64,000 nt of DNA, from positions 1 through 64,000 of the forward strand of contig JBGTBQ010000295.1 in NCBI GenBank assembly GCA_041749275.1, read 5' to 3'. Positions within the stretch are counted from its first letter, which is position 1; each line of letters starts with the position of its first letter. The position numbers and the translations under genes are program-made. Under the pieces are notes generated by a model, which had not been told where the DNA came from, did no database searches, and saw nothing but the letters and a program-made list of their open reading frames with translations. Positions 1-9,222 of this stretch are shown piece after piece. The stretch is from JBGTBQ01 sp041749275. GTDB taxonomy: Bacteria > Acidobacteriota > Blastocatellia > Pyrinomonadales > Pyrinomonadaceae.

Positions 1-2
1 AG

Positions 3-1625
3 GCCGCGCGCTCGCTGCTCGGCGAGTATCGCGGGCGCGTCGTGTGGAGCAGCGCACTTGCGCGGGCGGACTTCACGCATCTTGCGCTGCTCGACGACAT
101 CGCCACGCAGTTGGGGCGCGCAGACCTCCGCACGCTCAAGCCCGAAGAGAAAGAGGCGGCGGCGCGTGCGCTCGTCGCCGAACGGCCCGCGCTCGTCGTG
201 CTCGACAACTACGAGACGATTGCCGCCGACGCGCGGCGGCTCATCGAAGCGTGGTTCGCGGGCGCGCAATGCTCCGCCCTCTTCACTTCCCGCACGGGAG
301 TCGCGGAGACATACTCCATCCCCGTCTCCGCCATGTCGCGCGAAGAGGCCGAGGAGTTTCTCGGAAGACTCGTCGAGCAGATGCCGGACGCGCAGATTTT
401 CTCCGCCGAGGTGCGCCGCCGCGTCCATGAGACGGCGGAGGCCAACCCGTTCGTCATGCAGTGGGTGGCGGCGCAGATCGGCGCGGCGCAGGAGCCGGGC
501 GAAGTGTTCACAGAACTCGCGGAGGGCGAGGGCGACGCCGCCCAGCGCGTCTTCGGACGCTCCTTCAATCTCCCGCAGCTTGGCGACGACGGGCGGGCGG
601 CGCTGCTCGCCCTCTCGCTCTTCGCCCCCGGCGCCACGCGCGAGGCGCTGACGGAGGCGGCGGGCTTCGGCGACGAACGGAAGCGGCTCAACGAGGCGGT
701 CAAAAACCTGTACGCGCTGTGGCTGATTAAAGCACTTGACCAGAATCGGCGTCTCGCCGTCGAAGGCTTGACGCGCAGCCTCGCCGCCGCGCGCCTGTCG
801 AAAGACGAGCGCGCGGGCGAGTTCCGCCAACGCTTCGTCGCCTACTTCCTCCGCCACGCCGAAGCACACGAGCAGCCGACGCCGGAAGATTACGACCTGC
901 TGGAAGCCGAGAAAGACAACCTGTTGAGCGCGATAGATGTAGCGTCCGGGTTAAATGAATGGGAAAGTGTGATGCGCCTTACGACAGTACTTGCGCGCAT
1001 TAATGGATTCCTACACCTAAGAGGCTACTGGGATGTAGCTATAAAATGTAACTACTTGGCAGTAGATGCATCGCACTTTACAGGAAACGAACTCGACGCT
1101 GCTGTCTATTCACATAGAATCGGAATTCTTCAATTCGGTCTTGGTCTATATGATGAAGCACGTCAATCTAACGAAGAAGCTTTAGCTATCTATCGCCGTT
1201 TGAATAGCGAAGGAAATGTTGCTGTTGCCCTGCACGAGTTGGGTAGGCTCGCGCAAGACAGCGGCGAGCGAGACGAGGCGCGGCGGCTCTACGGCGAGAG
1301 CTTGGAGATTACGAAGCGGCTCGGCAACCAGAGCGGCATCGCCAGCACTACAAGTCAGCTTGGGATTGTTCATTACGATCTTGGTGAGTTCGCGGAGTCG
1401 AAAGCCAAACATGAAGAAAGCTTGGCAATCAGGCGCAAGATCGGAGACCAACAGGGAATCGCAGTTGATCTGTACTGGTTGGCGATGCTCGCAGAATTGA
1501 AAGGTAATAAAGTAGAGGCCGCGCGGCTGTTTCGTGAGGCGTTGAGTATTTTTGAGAAGCTTCACTCGCCTTATACGGATGTGGCGCGTCAAAGTTTGGA
1601 GAGGGTGGAGGGCGAGGCAGATTGA
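3..1625 (+). CDS. STAND-type NTPase with C-terminal TPR repeats (5' end missing)
   Basis: The frame is open to the left window edge, so the start and the expected P-loop lie outside. A hydrophobic strand ending in aspartate (LVVLDNYE, about residue 60 of the visible part) looks like a Walker B/kinase-2 motif, followed by a winged-helix-like helical region. The last 200 residues hold at least four TPR-like units of about 40 residues (for example the units starting at YSHRIGI, ALHELGR and TSQLGIV). This is the plan of STAND regulators, which oligomerise on ligand binding. What it senses cannot be told from this part. Bases about 930-1215 are clearly AT-richer than the flanks within the same frame, suggesting a mosaic gene. 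Class fairly sure, role unknown. Confidence 0.75.
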   Translation, partial: AARSLLGEYRGRVVWSSALARADFTHLALLDDIATQLGRADLRTLKPEEKEAAARALVAERPALVVLDNYETIAADARRLIEAWFAGAQCSALFTSRTGVAETYSIPVSAMSREEAEEFLGRLVEQMPDAQIFSAEVRRRVHETAEANPFVMQWVAAQIGAAQEPGEVFTELAEGEGDAAQRVFGRSFNLPQLGDDGRAALLALSLFAPGATREALTEAAGFGDERKRLNEAVKNLYALWLIKALDQNRRLAVEGLTRSLAAARLSKDERAGEFRQRFVAYFLRHAEAHEQPTPEDYDLLEAEKDNLLSAIDVASGLNEWESVMRLTTVLARINGFLHLRGYWDVAIKCNYLAVDASHFTGNELDAAVYSHRIGILQFGLGLYDEARQSNEEALAIYRRLNSEGNVAVALHELGRLAQDSGERDEARRLYGESLEITKRLGNQSGIASTTSQLGIVHYDLGEFAESKAKHEESLAIRRKIGDQQGIAVDLYWLAMLAELKGNKVEAARLFREALSIFEKLHSPYTDVARQSLERVEGEAD

Positions 1626-1725
1626 GCGGCGCGAAGGATGGCGGAGGGTGGCGCTCGCCTGCCCCGCGCGTGGGATGTAGAATCGGCGCGCGTTTCGATG
1701 TCCGTGAGATGAGCTTGGAGGAGAG

Positions 1726-3129
1726 ATGGCGACACTGACATTCTGGGGCGGGGTGGGAACGGTCACGGGGTCGAAGTATCTGATCGAGAGCGAGCGCGCG
1801 AGGGTGCTCGTTGACTGCGGGCTGTTTCAGGGCTTCAAGGAGTGGCGCGAGAAGAATTGGGAGCCGCCGCCGTTCGACGTGAAGTCGCTTGCGGCGGTCG
1901 TCATCACGCACGCGCACGTTGACCACACGGCGTACCTGCCGCGACTGGTCGCGCTCGGCTACGACAAGCCCGTCTACTGCTCGCGCGGGACGGCTGACCT
2001 GTTGAAGCTATTGCTGCCGGATTCGGCGCGGTTGCAAGAGGAGGAGGCGGATTATCGCAACCGTCACAAGCTGACGCGGCACAACCCTGCGCTCCCGCTC
2101 TACACGGAAGATGACGCGCGCACCGCGCTGAAGTTGCTGAGGCCGCAGCCGAACACGGGCGCGTTCGTCAAAGTCGCGGACGGCTTTCGCGCGGCCTTCA
2201 CCGTCGCGGGGCATATTCTCGGCTCAAGTCTCGTGCTCGTTGAAGTGGACGGCGCGGGCGATGACGGCAAGGGACGGCGCGTGCTCTTTTCGGGCGACCT
2301 CGGCCACTACGACCAGCCGATCATACGCGACCCCGAACCGCCGCCCGCGTGCGACTACCTGCTCGTCGAATCAACCTACGGCGACCGCCTCCACGACGCG
2401 GAAGACCCGCGGGACGCGCTCGCCCGCGTCATCAACGAAGCGGCGGAGCGCGGCGGCCCCATCCTGTTCCCGGCCTTCGCCATCGGACGCACGCAGGAAC
2501 TCATCTATCACATCCGCGAACTGGAAGACGCGGGGCGCATCCCCATCCTCCCCGTCCGCACAGACTCGCCGATGGCCGCCGCCGCGACGCAGATTTATCA
2601 CCGGACGAAGGAAGAGCACGACGAGGAGTACGTGCGCGTGCTCGGCGACAACCGCCACCCCTTACGCACGCGCTCGATGGTCACGGCCTCTTCGCGCGAG
2701 GAGTCGAAGCGTCTGAACGAAGAGCAGGGGACGCGCATCATCATCTCCGCGTCGGGGATGATGACGGGCGGGCGCATCCTCCATCACGCGCGGCGCATCC
2801 TGCCGGACGAGCGCGCGACCGTCGTCTTCGTCGGCTATCAAGCGGCGGGCACGACCGGACGCCGCATCCTCGATGGCGAGCCGGAAGTGCGAATTATGAA
2901 GGAACAGGTTCGCGTGCGCTGTCATGTCGTCAAGCTCGGCGGGCTGTCGGCGCACGCCGACTGGAAGGAAGTCCTGCGCTGGCTTGAGCCGATGGAGAAA
3001 GCCCCGCGCCGCGCCTTCACCACGCACGGCGAGCCGGAAGCCGCCGCCGCGATGGCCGCACACATCCGCGAGCGCTTCGGCTGGCGCGTGGACGCGCCGC
3101 GGTTCGGCGAAAGCGTCGTGTTAGAATGA
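1726..3129 (+). CDS. MBL-fold beta-CASP RNA-processing nuclease family protein
   Basis: 467 residues, the usual size for RNA-specific metallo-beta-lactamases (COG1236 type). The zinc motif HAHVDH is at residues 62-67. Further metal-site elements follow: TVAGHILGS, the LFSGDLGHYD aspartate loop and a C-terminal GLSAHADW. The beta-CASP insert lies between about residues 210 and 400, and GEPEAA after a TTHG-like stretch near the C-terminus completes the set. The family cleaves RNA, as endo- or exonuclease, in the cytoplasm. The start is ATG after GGAGGAGAG. It stands alone between a STAND protein and a HicB gene, so the context adds little. Family sure; RNA substrate unknown. Confidence 0.9.
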   Translation: MATLTFWGGVGTVTGSKYLIESERARVLVDCGLFQGFKEWREKNWEPPPFDVKSLAAVVITHAHVDHTAYLPRLVALGYDKPVYCSRGTADLLKLLLPDSARLQEEEADYRNRHKLTRHNPALPLYTEDDARTALKLLRPQPNTGAFVKVADGFRAAFTVAGHILGSSLVLVEVDGAGDDGKGRRVLFSGDLGHYDQPIIRDPEPPPACDYLLVESTYGDRLHDAEDPRDALARVINEAAERGGPILFPAFAIGRTQELIYHIRELEDAGRIPILPVRTDSPMAAAATQIYHRTKEEHDEEYVRVLGDNRHPLRTRSMVTASSREESKRLNEEQGTRIIISASGMMTGGRILHHARRILPDERATVVFVGYQAAGTTGRRILDGEPEVRIMKEQVRVRCHVVKLGGLSAHADWKEVLRWLEPMEKAPRRAFTTHGEPEAAAAMAAHIRERFGWRVDAPRFGESVVLE

Positions 3130-3166
3130 GCGCAAAGACTGAAGGCGGTGTAACGGAGAGCGGCAG

Positions 3167-3388
3167 ATGGAAATCAAAATGACTATCATCTACGAAAAGG
3201 CGGATGGCCTCGTTCAAGCTTCCGTCGCCGAACTACCGGGCGCAATCTCGCTCGGCGCAAGTAAGGAAGAAGCGCGCCGGAATCTGGACGAAGCGATTGA
3301 GATGGTGCTGGAAGGGAACCGGCTTCTCGCCGAGGAATCCGCCGGGGAAAGAATCAGCAGCGAAGAGATCGCCTTCCGCGCCGCATGA
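3167..3388 (+). CDS. hicB: HicB-family antitoxin (orphaned)
   Basis: 73 residues with the HicB partial RNase-H-like fold: a beta strand (MTIIYEKADG), the ELPGAISLGAS loop typical of HicB (LPG..T.G.S), and the helix KEEARRNLDEAIEMVLE. The family neutralises the HicA mRNA interferase and usually represses its own operon. Its TGA stop overlaps the ATG of a HicA-like frame (ATGA at 3385-3388), the normal hicB-hicA coupling. That toxin frame is broken after 13 recognisable codons, so this antitoxin has no visible partner. A second ATG four codons in (3179) is an alternative start. Confidence 0.8.
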   Translation: MEIKMTIIYEKADGLVQASVAELPGAISLGASKEEARRNLDEAIEMVLEGNRLLAEESAGERISSEEIAFRAA

Positions 3389-3504
3389 AAAGAAATGACC
3401 TGATCCGGCATCTCGAATCTCAACAGCCCCGCGAGGGGCGGAATGTTTGTAGCCCGCGCCGCTCACCTTTTTCTTTCCAGCCCCGGAGGGGCGACAGAGA
3501 TTAA
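3385..3504 (+). pseudogene. hicA: HicA toxin remnant, truncated by an intergenic repeat
   Basis: The frame begins with ATG overlapping the hicB stop and reads MKRNDLIRHLESQ, which matches the conserved HicA N-terminus. From the 14th codon the DNA becomes a repeat element (CCCCGCGAGGGGCGGAATG). The frame then carries only repeat-derived, Arg-rich residues to a TAA at 3502. The catalytic histidine region (usually G..H.....P) is absent. Seen: HicA start, abrupt junction, no downstream HicA sequence. Inferred: insertion of the repeat, or deletion with repeat replacement, killed the toxin. Confidence 0.75.
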
Positions 3505-3590
3505 CATTTCGCTCCTGACGGAGCTTCGGAAACCTTGTGTCACGCTGCGAGCTACAAACATTCCGCTCCTCACGGAGCTGGCGGCGCTTC
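3426..3590. repeat. Inverted-repeat element inserted in hicA
   Basis: Two 20-bp arms face each other: 3434-3453 (AGGGGCGGAATGTTTGTAGC) and 3551-3570, its reverse complement with one mismatch. The interior holds further short GGAGGGGCG/CTCCTGACGGAGC-type repeats. No coding capacity. The layout is that of a non-autonomous palindromic element. The left arm begins exactly where the HicA similarity stops. Confidence 0.75.
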
Positions 3591-3765
3591 GCTTTTGAGA
3601 CATGCTCTAAAGACGAATTTCCGCTTTCGTGCGACGGTTAGAGCGCGACGAGCGGACTGTGATATAGTTTGGCCTCTTAACAACGAAAGTAAAATTTCAG
3701 GCGTTCGGTATTGCGCGGCTTCGTAGTCGTCGCGGGCCGTTCGCTGACTTCGAGGAGAGACAGCT

Positions 3766-4650
<885 letters not shown>

Positions 4651-4661
4651 GCTTTTAAGGA

Positions 4662-5069
4662 ATGGCGAATTTTATGAGTGAAGACGAGCGCCTCACAACC
4701 CTCATAGAGACAGTCAGTTTACTGGCGCAATGGTCACGTGGCGCCGAAGGTAGGATAAAGGGTCTGACGGAGAATCAGGCGCTGTTCGCTCAGGCACAGG
4801 TGAGGCTCGCTGAAGCCCAAGCTGGCCTCGCCGAAGAGCAGGTGAAGATAGCCAAAGAGCTAGCGAGGCTCGTCGAAGCGCAGGCGAACTGGGAATTTAA
4901 ACTCGCTGCGCTCACCGACGCACAGATTCGTACAGATGAGGCAATGGTCGCGTTGAGCGAGCAGATGAAAGAAACGGCAGCGCAAGCGGCACACACGGAT
5001 CGTCGCCTCGACGCGCTGATTGACATCGTCCGTGGGACTCACGAGGGCAATCCTCCGCGGCAATCTTAA
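4662..5069 (+). CDS. Hypothetical coiled-coil protein
   Basis: 135 residues starting 11 nt after sucD. From about residue 35 to 115 it is a continuous heptad-rich helix ([18 protein letters not shown]..., [20 protein letters not shown]), with no signal peptide or membrane segment. Ala/Gln/Glu-rich coiled-coil proteins of this size are common and I cannot assign a function. Tight spacing to sucD and ndk suggests co-transcription. It is a plausible expressed protein because codon use matches its neighbours. Confidence 0.6.
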   Translation: MANFMSEDERLTTLIETVSLLAQWSRGAEGRIKGLTENQALFAQAQVRLAEAQAGLAEEQVKIAKELARLVEAQANWEFKLAALTDAQIRTDEAMVALSEQMKETAAQAAHTDRRLDALIDIVRGTHEGNPPRQS

Positions 5070-5094
5070 TCAACTTGAAAGGTCAGAATCGAAC

Positions 5095-5529
5095 GTGGCG
5101 GAACAGACAGGTAACTTAACATTCGGCATCATCAAGCCCGACGCGGTGCGCGCTGGGAACGCGGGGGCGATCATCCAGCGCATCACGGACGCGGGCTTCA
5201 AAATCCGTGGGATGAAGCTCATTCACATGACGAAGCAGGAGGCCGAGGGCTTCTACGACGTGCACCGCGAGCGCCCTTTCTTTCCGGAATTGACGACGTT
5301 CATGTCGAGCGCGCCGTGCGTCGTGCTGGCGCTCGAAAAGGAGGGCGCGGTCAAGGCGTGGCGCGATTTGATGGGCGCGACCGACCCGTCGAAGGCCGAC
5401 GCGGGAACGCTGCGAAAAGAGTTCGCCGCGTCCATCGGCGAGAACGCCGTCCACGGCTCCGACTCGGAAGAGAACGCGGCAATCGAAATCGCATACTTCT
5501 TCAGTCGTCTCGAACTCGTCTCAGGTTGA
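5095..5529 (+). CDS. ndk: Nucleoside diphosphate kinase
   Basis: 144 residues from the GTG at 5095, which has AAAGG upstream. The frame is open further 5', but the family begins at [12 protein letters not shown], so the longer start overlapping the previous gene is rejected. It has the KPDAV loop (14-18) and the active-site motif NAVHGSDS with the phosphorylated His120. It balances NTP pools by transferring the gamma phosphate through phosphohistidine. Downstream 21 nt begins a zinc-ribbon membrane protein in the same direction. Confidence 0.95.
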   Translation: MAEQTGNLTFGIIKPDAVRAGNAGAIIQRITDAGFKIRGMKLIHMTKQEAEGFYDVHRERPFFPELTTFMSSAPCVVLALEKEGAVKAWRDLMGATDPSKADAGTLRKEFAASIGENAVHGSDSEENAAIEIAYFFSRLELVSG

Positions 5530-5550
5530 GCAGGAAGAACCGACAGAGAG

Positions 5551-6486
5551 ATGAAACATTGTCCCGCGTGCAACCGCACATTTGACGACTCGCAGCAGTT
5601 CTGTCCACAGGACGGCACGCCGCTTGGCGGCAACGCGCCCTTCGCCGGAGCACAGCCCGGCGCGCCGCCGCCGTGGCAGGCCGCGCCGCCTGTGAAGAAG
5701 CGCAAGATTTGGCCGTGGGTGTTAGGCATCCTCGCCGTGTTGATCGTCGGCGGAGTCGTGCTGGTCGCCGTCGTCGGCGCCGTCCTCTACAAGTACGCCG
5801 ACACGAACAACACCACGGGCATCAGGACGAACACCGATGCTCGCACGGGCACGGCGACGAACCGCGGCGTGGCGGTTGACACGTCGAACACTGAACAGTA
5901 CGTCAATGCGCGCGACAAGTTTACGGGGACGCTCGCCACGAACTATGTGGACTTTTCATTTCGTTATCCGAACACTTGGAAGCTCGACCCCGACCCCAAC
6001 CCAAGCTTCGTCCGCGTCGAACATGCCAACGCCGCCGGCAACACGGTTGAGAATTTCTCGGTCGGCTGGTTCGCCACGACCGGCGGCGGTTCGGGGGCGG
6101 GCAATACCGCGTTGCTCTCGCAGGTCATCAACAACTTAAGCAAACAGATTTCCGGCAACTTCCCCAGCTACGCCAAAGTCGCCGAGGGCAACACGACCGT
6201 CGCTGGATACAGCGGCTACGAACTGCGCTTCAGCGGCGCGGCGGGCAAGGGGACGGCGAAGGAGTTGCCCTACTGGGGGCGCATCATCATCATCCCCGAC
6301 CCGAACGGGGGGCGCAACGGCGTCTCCCTGATCCTGTTCGCGTCGGGCCACTCGTCGGACGTGAAGGGACAGGCGGACGTGGGCGAAAAGGGCGAGCTGC
6401 CCATCATCCTCAACACGTTCAGGATGGGGCCGTCGTCCGGCGCCGACACGAACGACAACGCGACGGAGACGGAAGACAAACAGTAA
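5551..6486 (+). CDS. Zinc-ribbon-like, single-TM protein of unknown function
   Basis: 311 residues. The N-terminus has a degenerate zinc ribbon (C4-x2-C7, then FCPQDGTPL, where the fourth cysteine position is Asp). A Pro/Ala linker, one membrane helix (about 54-80, WPWVLGILAVL...) and a Thr/Asn-rich spacer follow. The extracytoplasmic C-terminal domain (about 120-295) has pattern YVDFSFRYPNTWKLDPD and a late PYWGRIIII strand, resembling PsbP/DUF-type stress domains often seen after such anchors. Function not known. Follows ndk closely and is probably in the same transcript. Confidence 0.65.
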   Translation: MKHCPACNRTFDDSQQFCPQDGTPLGGNAPFAGAQPGAPPPWQAAPPVKKRKIWPWVLGILAVLIVGGVVLVAVVGAVLYKYADTNNTTGIRTNTDARTGTATNRGVAVDTSNTEQYVNARDKFTGTLATNYVDFSFRYPNTWKLDPDPNPSFVRVEHANAAGNTVENFSVGWFATTGGGSGAGNTALLSQVINNLSKQISGNFPSYAKVAEGNTTVAGYSGYELRFSGAAGKGTAKELPYWGRIIIIPDPNGGRNGVSLILFASGHSSDVKGQADVGEKGELPIILNTFRMGPSSGADTNDNATETEDKQ

Positions 6487-6525
6487 GCCGCGCGGTCATC
6501 TGAAAGGCGGCGCAGGAAGCTTGTC

Positions 6526-7047
6526 ATGTCAATCATCGGCGACATCATCGAATCAACGAAGGCGATCATCAAAGGGATGAGCGTGACCTTCTCCTACATC
6601 CCGAAAGAGAAGTGGACGGTGCAATACCCGGACGAGCCGGTCACCCTCCAGCCGCGCTATCGCGGTCAGCACCTCCTGCACGTGGATGAACTGGGGCGCG
6701 AGAAGTGCGTCGCCTGCTACCTCTGCGCGGCGGCGTGCCCGTCCGATTGCATCTACATCGTCGCGGCGGACGACCCGCGCCCCGCCGAAGTACGCACCGG
6801 CGTGGACGAGCGCTACGCGAGCGTCTACAACATTGACTACGGGCGCTGCATCTTCTGCGGCTTCTGCGTCGAGGCGTGCCCGAAAGACGCCATCACACAC
6901 GGCTACAACTTCGAGCTGTCGGTCTACAACCGCGCCGACCTGCTGAAGACCAAAGACGACCTGCTCATCACCAAGCAGGTGCAGTCGCCGAACTACCGCG
7001 TCGCCTTTGCCGACGAAGACGTGGACTCGGAATACAAAGAAGTGTAG
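6526..7047 (+). CDS. nuoI: NADH-quinone oxidoreductase subunit I (8Fe ferredoxin)
   Basis: 173 residues. Two 4Fe-4S motifs are present: C61-x2-C64-x2-C67-x3-C71-P and C108-x2-C111-x2-C114-x3-C118-P. The N-terminal region (GMSVTFSYIPKEKWTVQYPDE) and the LQPRYRGQHLLH lead-in are the NuoI pattern. It carries clusters N6a/N6b that pass electrons in the peripheral arm of complex I. No other nuo gene is in the window, so the gene is detached from a complete operon, at least here. A 12-bp hairpin follows the stop. Confidence 0.92.
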   Translation: MSIIGDIIESTKAIIKGMSVTFSYIPKEKWTVQYPDEPVTLQPRYRGQHLLHVDELGREKCVACYLCAAACPSDCIYIVAADDPRPAEVRTGVDERYASVYNIDYGRCIFCGFCVEACPKDAITHGYNFELSVYNRADLLKTKDDLLITKQVQSPNYRVAFADEDVDSEYKEV

Positions 7048-7070
7048 AGCGGTTTTCACCCAAGTTACGT

Positions 7071-7097
7071 TTAGAGGCGGGCATTGCCCGCCTCTAA
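7071..7097 (+). terminator. Hairpin after nuoI
   Basis: 12-bp perfect stem (7071-7082 pairing with 7086-7097, TTAGAGGCGGGC) with a 3-nt loop, 24 nt past the nuoI stop. No strong U-tract follows, so it may be a stability or Rho-linked end rather than a classical intrinsic terminator. Confidence 0.5.
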
Positions 7098-7192
7098 ACA
7101 TCAAATAAGTAAATTCGCGGTTGGACGACTCACGCCCCGACGCGCCTTGACGCGCTTCTTCGTTTTCGGGAAATTAGAGCGGCTAACGATTT

Positions 7193-7343
7193 CAAGGTGG
7201 AAGCCCGACCCGTGAGGGAGGGCGCTGCTGGATGTCAGAAGTCGGAAGGATGAAGGACGAAAGGAGAGCTGGCGCTATCTCAGTCGCTCCTTCCGACTTC
7301 CGACTTCCTATCGTCCACCCTCACGGGTCGGGCTTCCGCCTTG
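7193..7343. repeat. Nested palindromic element (outer 26-bp arms, inner 7-nt-period arms)
   Basis: Outer arms 7193-7218 and 7318-7343 are inverted copies with one mismatch (core GGAAGCCCGACCCGTGAGGG). Inside, 7238-7265 is a run of imperfect heptamers (GAAGTCG GAAGGAT GAAGGAC) facing an inverted run at 7286-7310 (TCCGACT TCCGACT). No coding potential. It fills most of the 335-nt gap between nuoI and the cNMP-binding gene. Confidence 0.8.
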
Positions 7344-7382
7344 TATCTCTATTTTCGTTCTATCACTCCGTGAGGTAACACC

Positions 7383-8261
7383 ATGTCCGACAACACTCCC
7401 CAGTTCATGACGCTCGAAGCACTGCGTTCGGTGCCGCTCTTCGCTTCGCTCGACGATGATGCGACGCACGCCCTGCGTGACCTCGTCGAGGCGCGGCGCG
7501 TGTCGTCGGGCACGACCCTCTTCCGCCGGGGCGACGAGGGCAACGCCATGTACCTGATCGAAGACGGACGCGTCCGCATCCACGTTGACGACGCGGACGG
7601 CCATGACATAACGCTGGCCGAGTTGGGCGACGGCGACTTCTTCGGCGAGATGGCGATCCTCGACGGCAAGCCGCGCTCGGCCCACGCCACCGTTATCGAA
7701 GATGCCGACCTCGGCACGATCTCGCGCGACGACTTCCTCAACTTCGTCCGCACTAACCCGGACGTGGCGCTGAAGATGATGAGCGCCATCACGGATCGGT
7801 TGCGGCGCACGGACGATCTGCTGCGGACGCGCGTGTCGCGCAACCTCAACGAGGTCGAGTATGAGCGCCGCACGCTCGCCGACCGCATGGCCGATCTGCT
7901 GTCGGATTTCGGCGGCAGTTGGAAGTTTCTTATGGCGACCGTCTTCTTCGTCGTCTTCTGGGTAGTCTACAATTCTTTGTGGAGACAGAATCAGGGCTTT
8001 GATCCGTTCCCCTATTCGTTTCTCGATGTCATCAACGGCGTCATCGGCGCGCTGCTTGCGCCGATCATCCTCATCTCACAGAACATGCAGGAGAATAAAG
8101 ACCGCCTGCGCGCCGACCTCGATTATCAGGTCAACCTCAAGAACGAACTCTCCATCGCCGAAGTCATGCGTCGCCTCGACGTGCTGGAGAGCGAACGCCT
8201 GCCGCTCCTCTTTGCCGAGCAGAATAAACGAATCGAAAAAGCAGTAGGCGGTAGGCAGTAG
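7383..8261 (+). CDS. Cyclic-nucleotide-binding domain fused to DUF1003 membrane domain
   Basis: 292 residues. Residues about 10-130 form a CRP/FNR-type cNMP-binding beta-roll (LFRRGDEGNAMYLIEDGRV; phosphate-binding cassette FFGEMAILDGKPRSAHATV with Glu and Arg). Then comes DUF1003 (LADRMADLLSDFGGSWKF, TM about 179-197, TM about 216-235, and the conserved NMQENKDRLRADLDYQVN). Members are inner-membrane proteins of uncertain role; the fusion suggests nucleotide-dependent gating or signalling. The last codons (AVGGRQ-stop) are contributed by the repeat starting at 8241. Confidence 0.85.
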   Translation: MSDNTPQFMTLEALRSVPLFASLDDDATHALRDLVEARRVSSGTTLFRRGDEGNAMYLIEDGRVRIHVDDADGHDITLAELGDGDFFGEMAILDGKPRSAHATVIEDADLGTISRDDFLNFVRTNPDVALKMMSAITDRLRRTDDLLRTRVSRNLNEVEYERRTLADRMADLLSDFGGSWKFLMATVFFVVFWVVYNSLWRQNQGFDPFPYSFLDVINGVIGALLAPIILISQNMQENKDRLRADLDYQVNLKNELSIAEVMRRLDVLESERLPLLFAEQNKRIEKAVGGRQ

Positions 8262-8375
8262 GAGGTGGGCGGCAGGCAGTGCAAGAGGTGTCGGAATTGA
8301 GATTTCAAAGATGAACTTCCGAACGCCCCTTTACTTGTCGCCCGCCGTCCGCTGCCGACTGCTCACTGCCTGCTG
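8241..8375. repeat. Seven-nt-period palindrome at the 3' end of the cNMP/DUF1003 gene
   Basis: The left arm (8241-8282) is six imperfect heptamers: GCAGTAG GCGGTAG GCAGTAG GAGGTGG GCGGCAG GCAGTGC. The right arm (8339-8375) is an inverted set (TGCCGAC TGCTCAC TGCCTGC). The TAG stop of the upstream gene lies inside the left arm. Confidence 0.8.
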
Positions 8376-8381
8376 TATAAT
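8353..8381 (+). promoter_or_regulatory. Putative sigma-70 promoter of the HAD gene
   Basis: A perfect TATAAT (8376-8381) lies 47 nt before the HAD start and directly abuts the right arm of the palindrome. The -35 candidate TGCCGA (8353-8358, 17-nt spacer) is weak and lies inside the arm. Confidence 0.35.
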
Positions 8382-8427
8382 GAACACGCTCTATTAACCC
8401 GGCAATCGCAACCATCTCTAACAACCC

Positions 8428-9126
8428 ATGATTCAGGCCGTGCTGTTCGATTTCAACGGCGTCATCATCAACGACGAGCCGTTGCACCAGAAGGCTTTCC
8501 GCGAAGTGCTGAGGGCGGAGGGTGTGGGACTGACGGAGGAAGACTACCTGTCCATGCTGGGTATGGACGATGCGACCTTCGTCCGCACGGCTTTCGAGCG
8601 CGCCGGGGTCGAACTGACCGCGGAGAAGATGCGCGCCGTCATCGAGCGCGAAGCGGAAATGCACCGGGCGATGATCGAGGAAGAGTTGCCGCTCTTCCCC
8701 GGCGTGGTCACGTTCATCAAGGCGCTCGCGCGCAAATACCCGCTCGGTCTGGTCAGCATGGCGGAACGCGCCGAAATAGAATTCGGGATCGAGCGGGCGG
8801 CGCTTGGCGGGTACTTCACCGCCATCGTCAGCGCCGAAGACGTAGAGGCGTGCAAGCCCGACCCGGCCTGTTACCTGCTCGCCCTCGAACGCCTGAACCG
8901 GAAGCGCGGCGAGTCGCAGGTGCTCTCGCTCCGGCCCGCCGAGTGTCTCGTCATTGAAGACTCGCCGCCCGGCATCCAGTCCGGGCGCGGCGCGGGGATG
9001 CATACCCTCGCCGTCGCCAATACCGTCGGCGAGCAGGCGCTCCGCGACGCGGGCGCCGAGATCGTCACGCACAGTCTGGCCGACTGGACGGTGCACGCCG
9101 TTCGACACCTCTATGACCAAGGATGA
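8428..9126 (+). CDS. HAD-superfamily phosphatase, beta-phosphoglucomutase-like
   Basis: 232 residues. Motif I is DFNGVI, motif II is VSMAERAE in place of the usual serine/threonine loop, motif III is CKPDP, and motif IV is LVIEDSPPGI. The cap is the small helical type of the beta-PGM/phosphatase subfamily. The second Asp of the DxD motif, the general acid/base, is replaced by Asn. Substrate unknown; phosphosugars are typical. No Shine-Dalgarno is visible. A TATAAT box 47 nt upstream fits a short leader. The final Gly and the stop lie in the start of the heptamer repeat that follows. Confidence 0.85.
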   Translation: MIQAVLFDFNGVIINDEPLHQKAFREVLRAEGVGLTEEDYLSMLGMDDATFVRTAFERAGVELTAEKMRAVIEREAEMHRAMIEEELPLFPGVVTFIKALARKYPLGLVSMAERAEIEFGIERAALGGYFTAIVSAEDVEACKPDPACYLLALERLNRKRGESQVLSLRPAECLVIEDSPPGIQSGRGAGMHTLAVANTVGEQALRDAGAEIVTHSLADWTVHAVRHLYDQG

Positions 9127-9216
9127 AGGATGAAGGATGAGGGATGAATAGACCAACCTTCAATAGAGCAGAACGATCCTTCATCTTTCATCCTTCATCC
9201 TTCATCCTTCATCCCT
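9119..9216. repeat. Heptamer (AAGGATG) inverted tandem array
   Basis: Left block 9119-9146: AAGGATG x3 then AGGGATG. Right block 9178-9212: CCTTCAT, CTTTCAT, CCTTCAT x3, then CCCTG. The 31-nt spacer has no coding value. The left block supplies the TGA stop of the HAD gene (9124-9126); the right block ends about 10 nt before the next start codon. Confidence 0.9.
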
Positions 9217-9222
9217 GTTTTT

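Noticed and set aside
1..1625. Reading the STAND/TPR gene as an anti-phage defence system
   Set aside because: The effector and NTPase core lie outside the window and no defence partner is visible; only the general STAND class can be supported.
5020..5094. Longer ndk start overlapping the coiled-coil gene
   Set aside because: Ndk proteins begin close to [12 protein letters not shown]; the GTG at 5095 has AAAGG upstream.
9119..9216. CRISPR-like array in the heptamer block
   Set aside because: Repeat unit of 7 nt without spacers, inverted halves, no cas genes.
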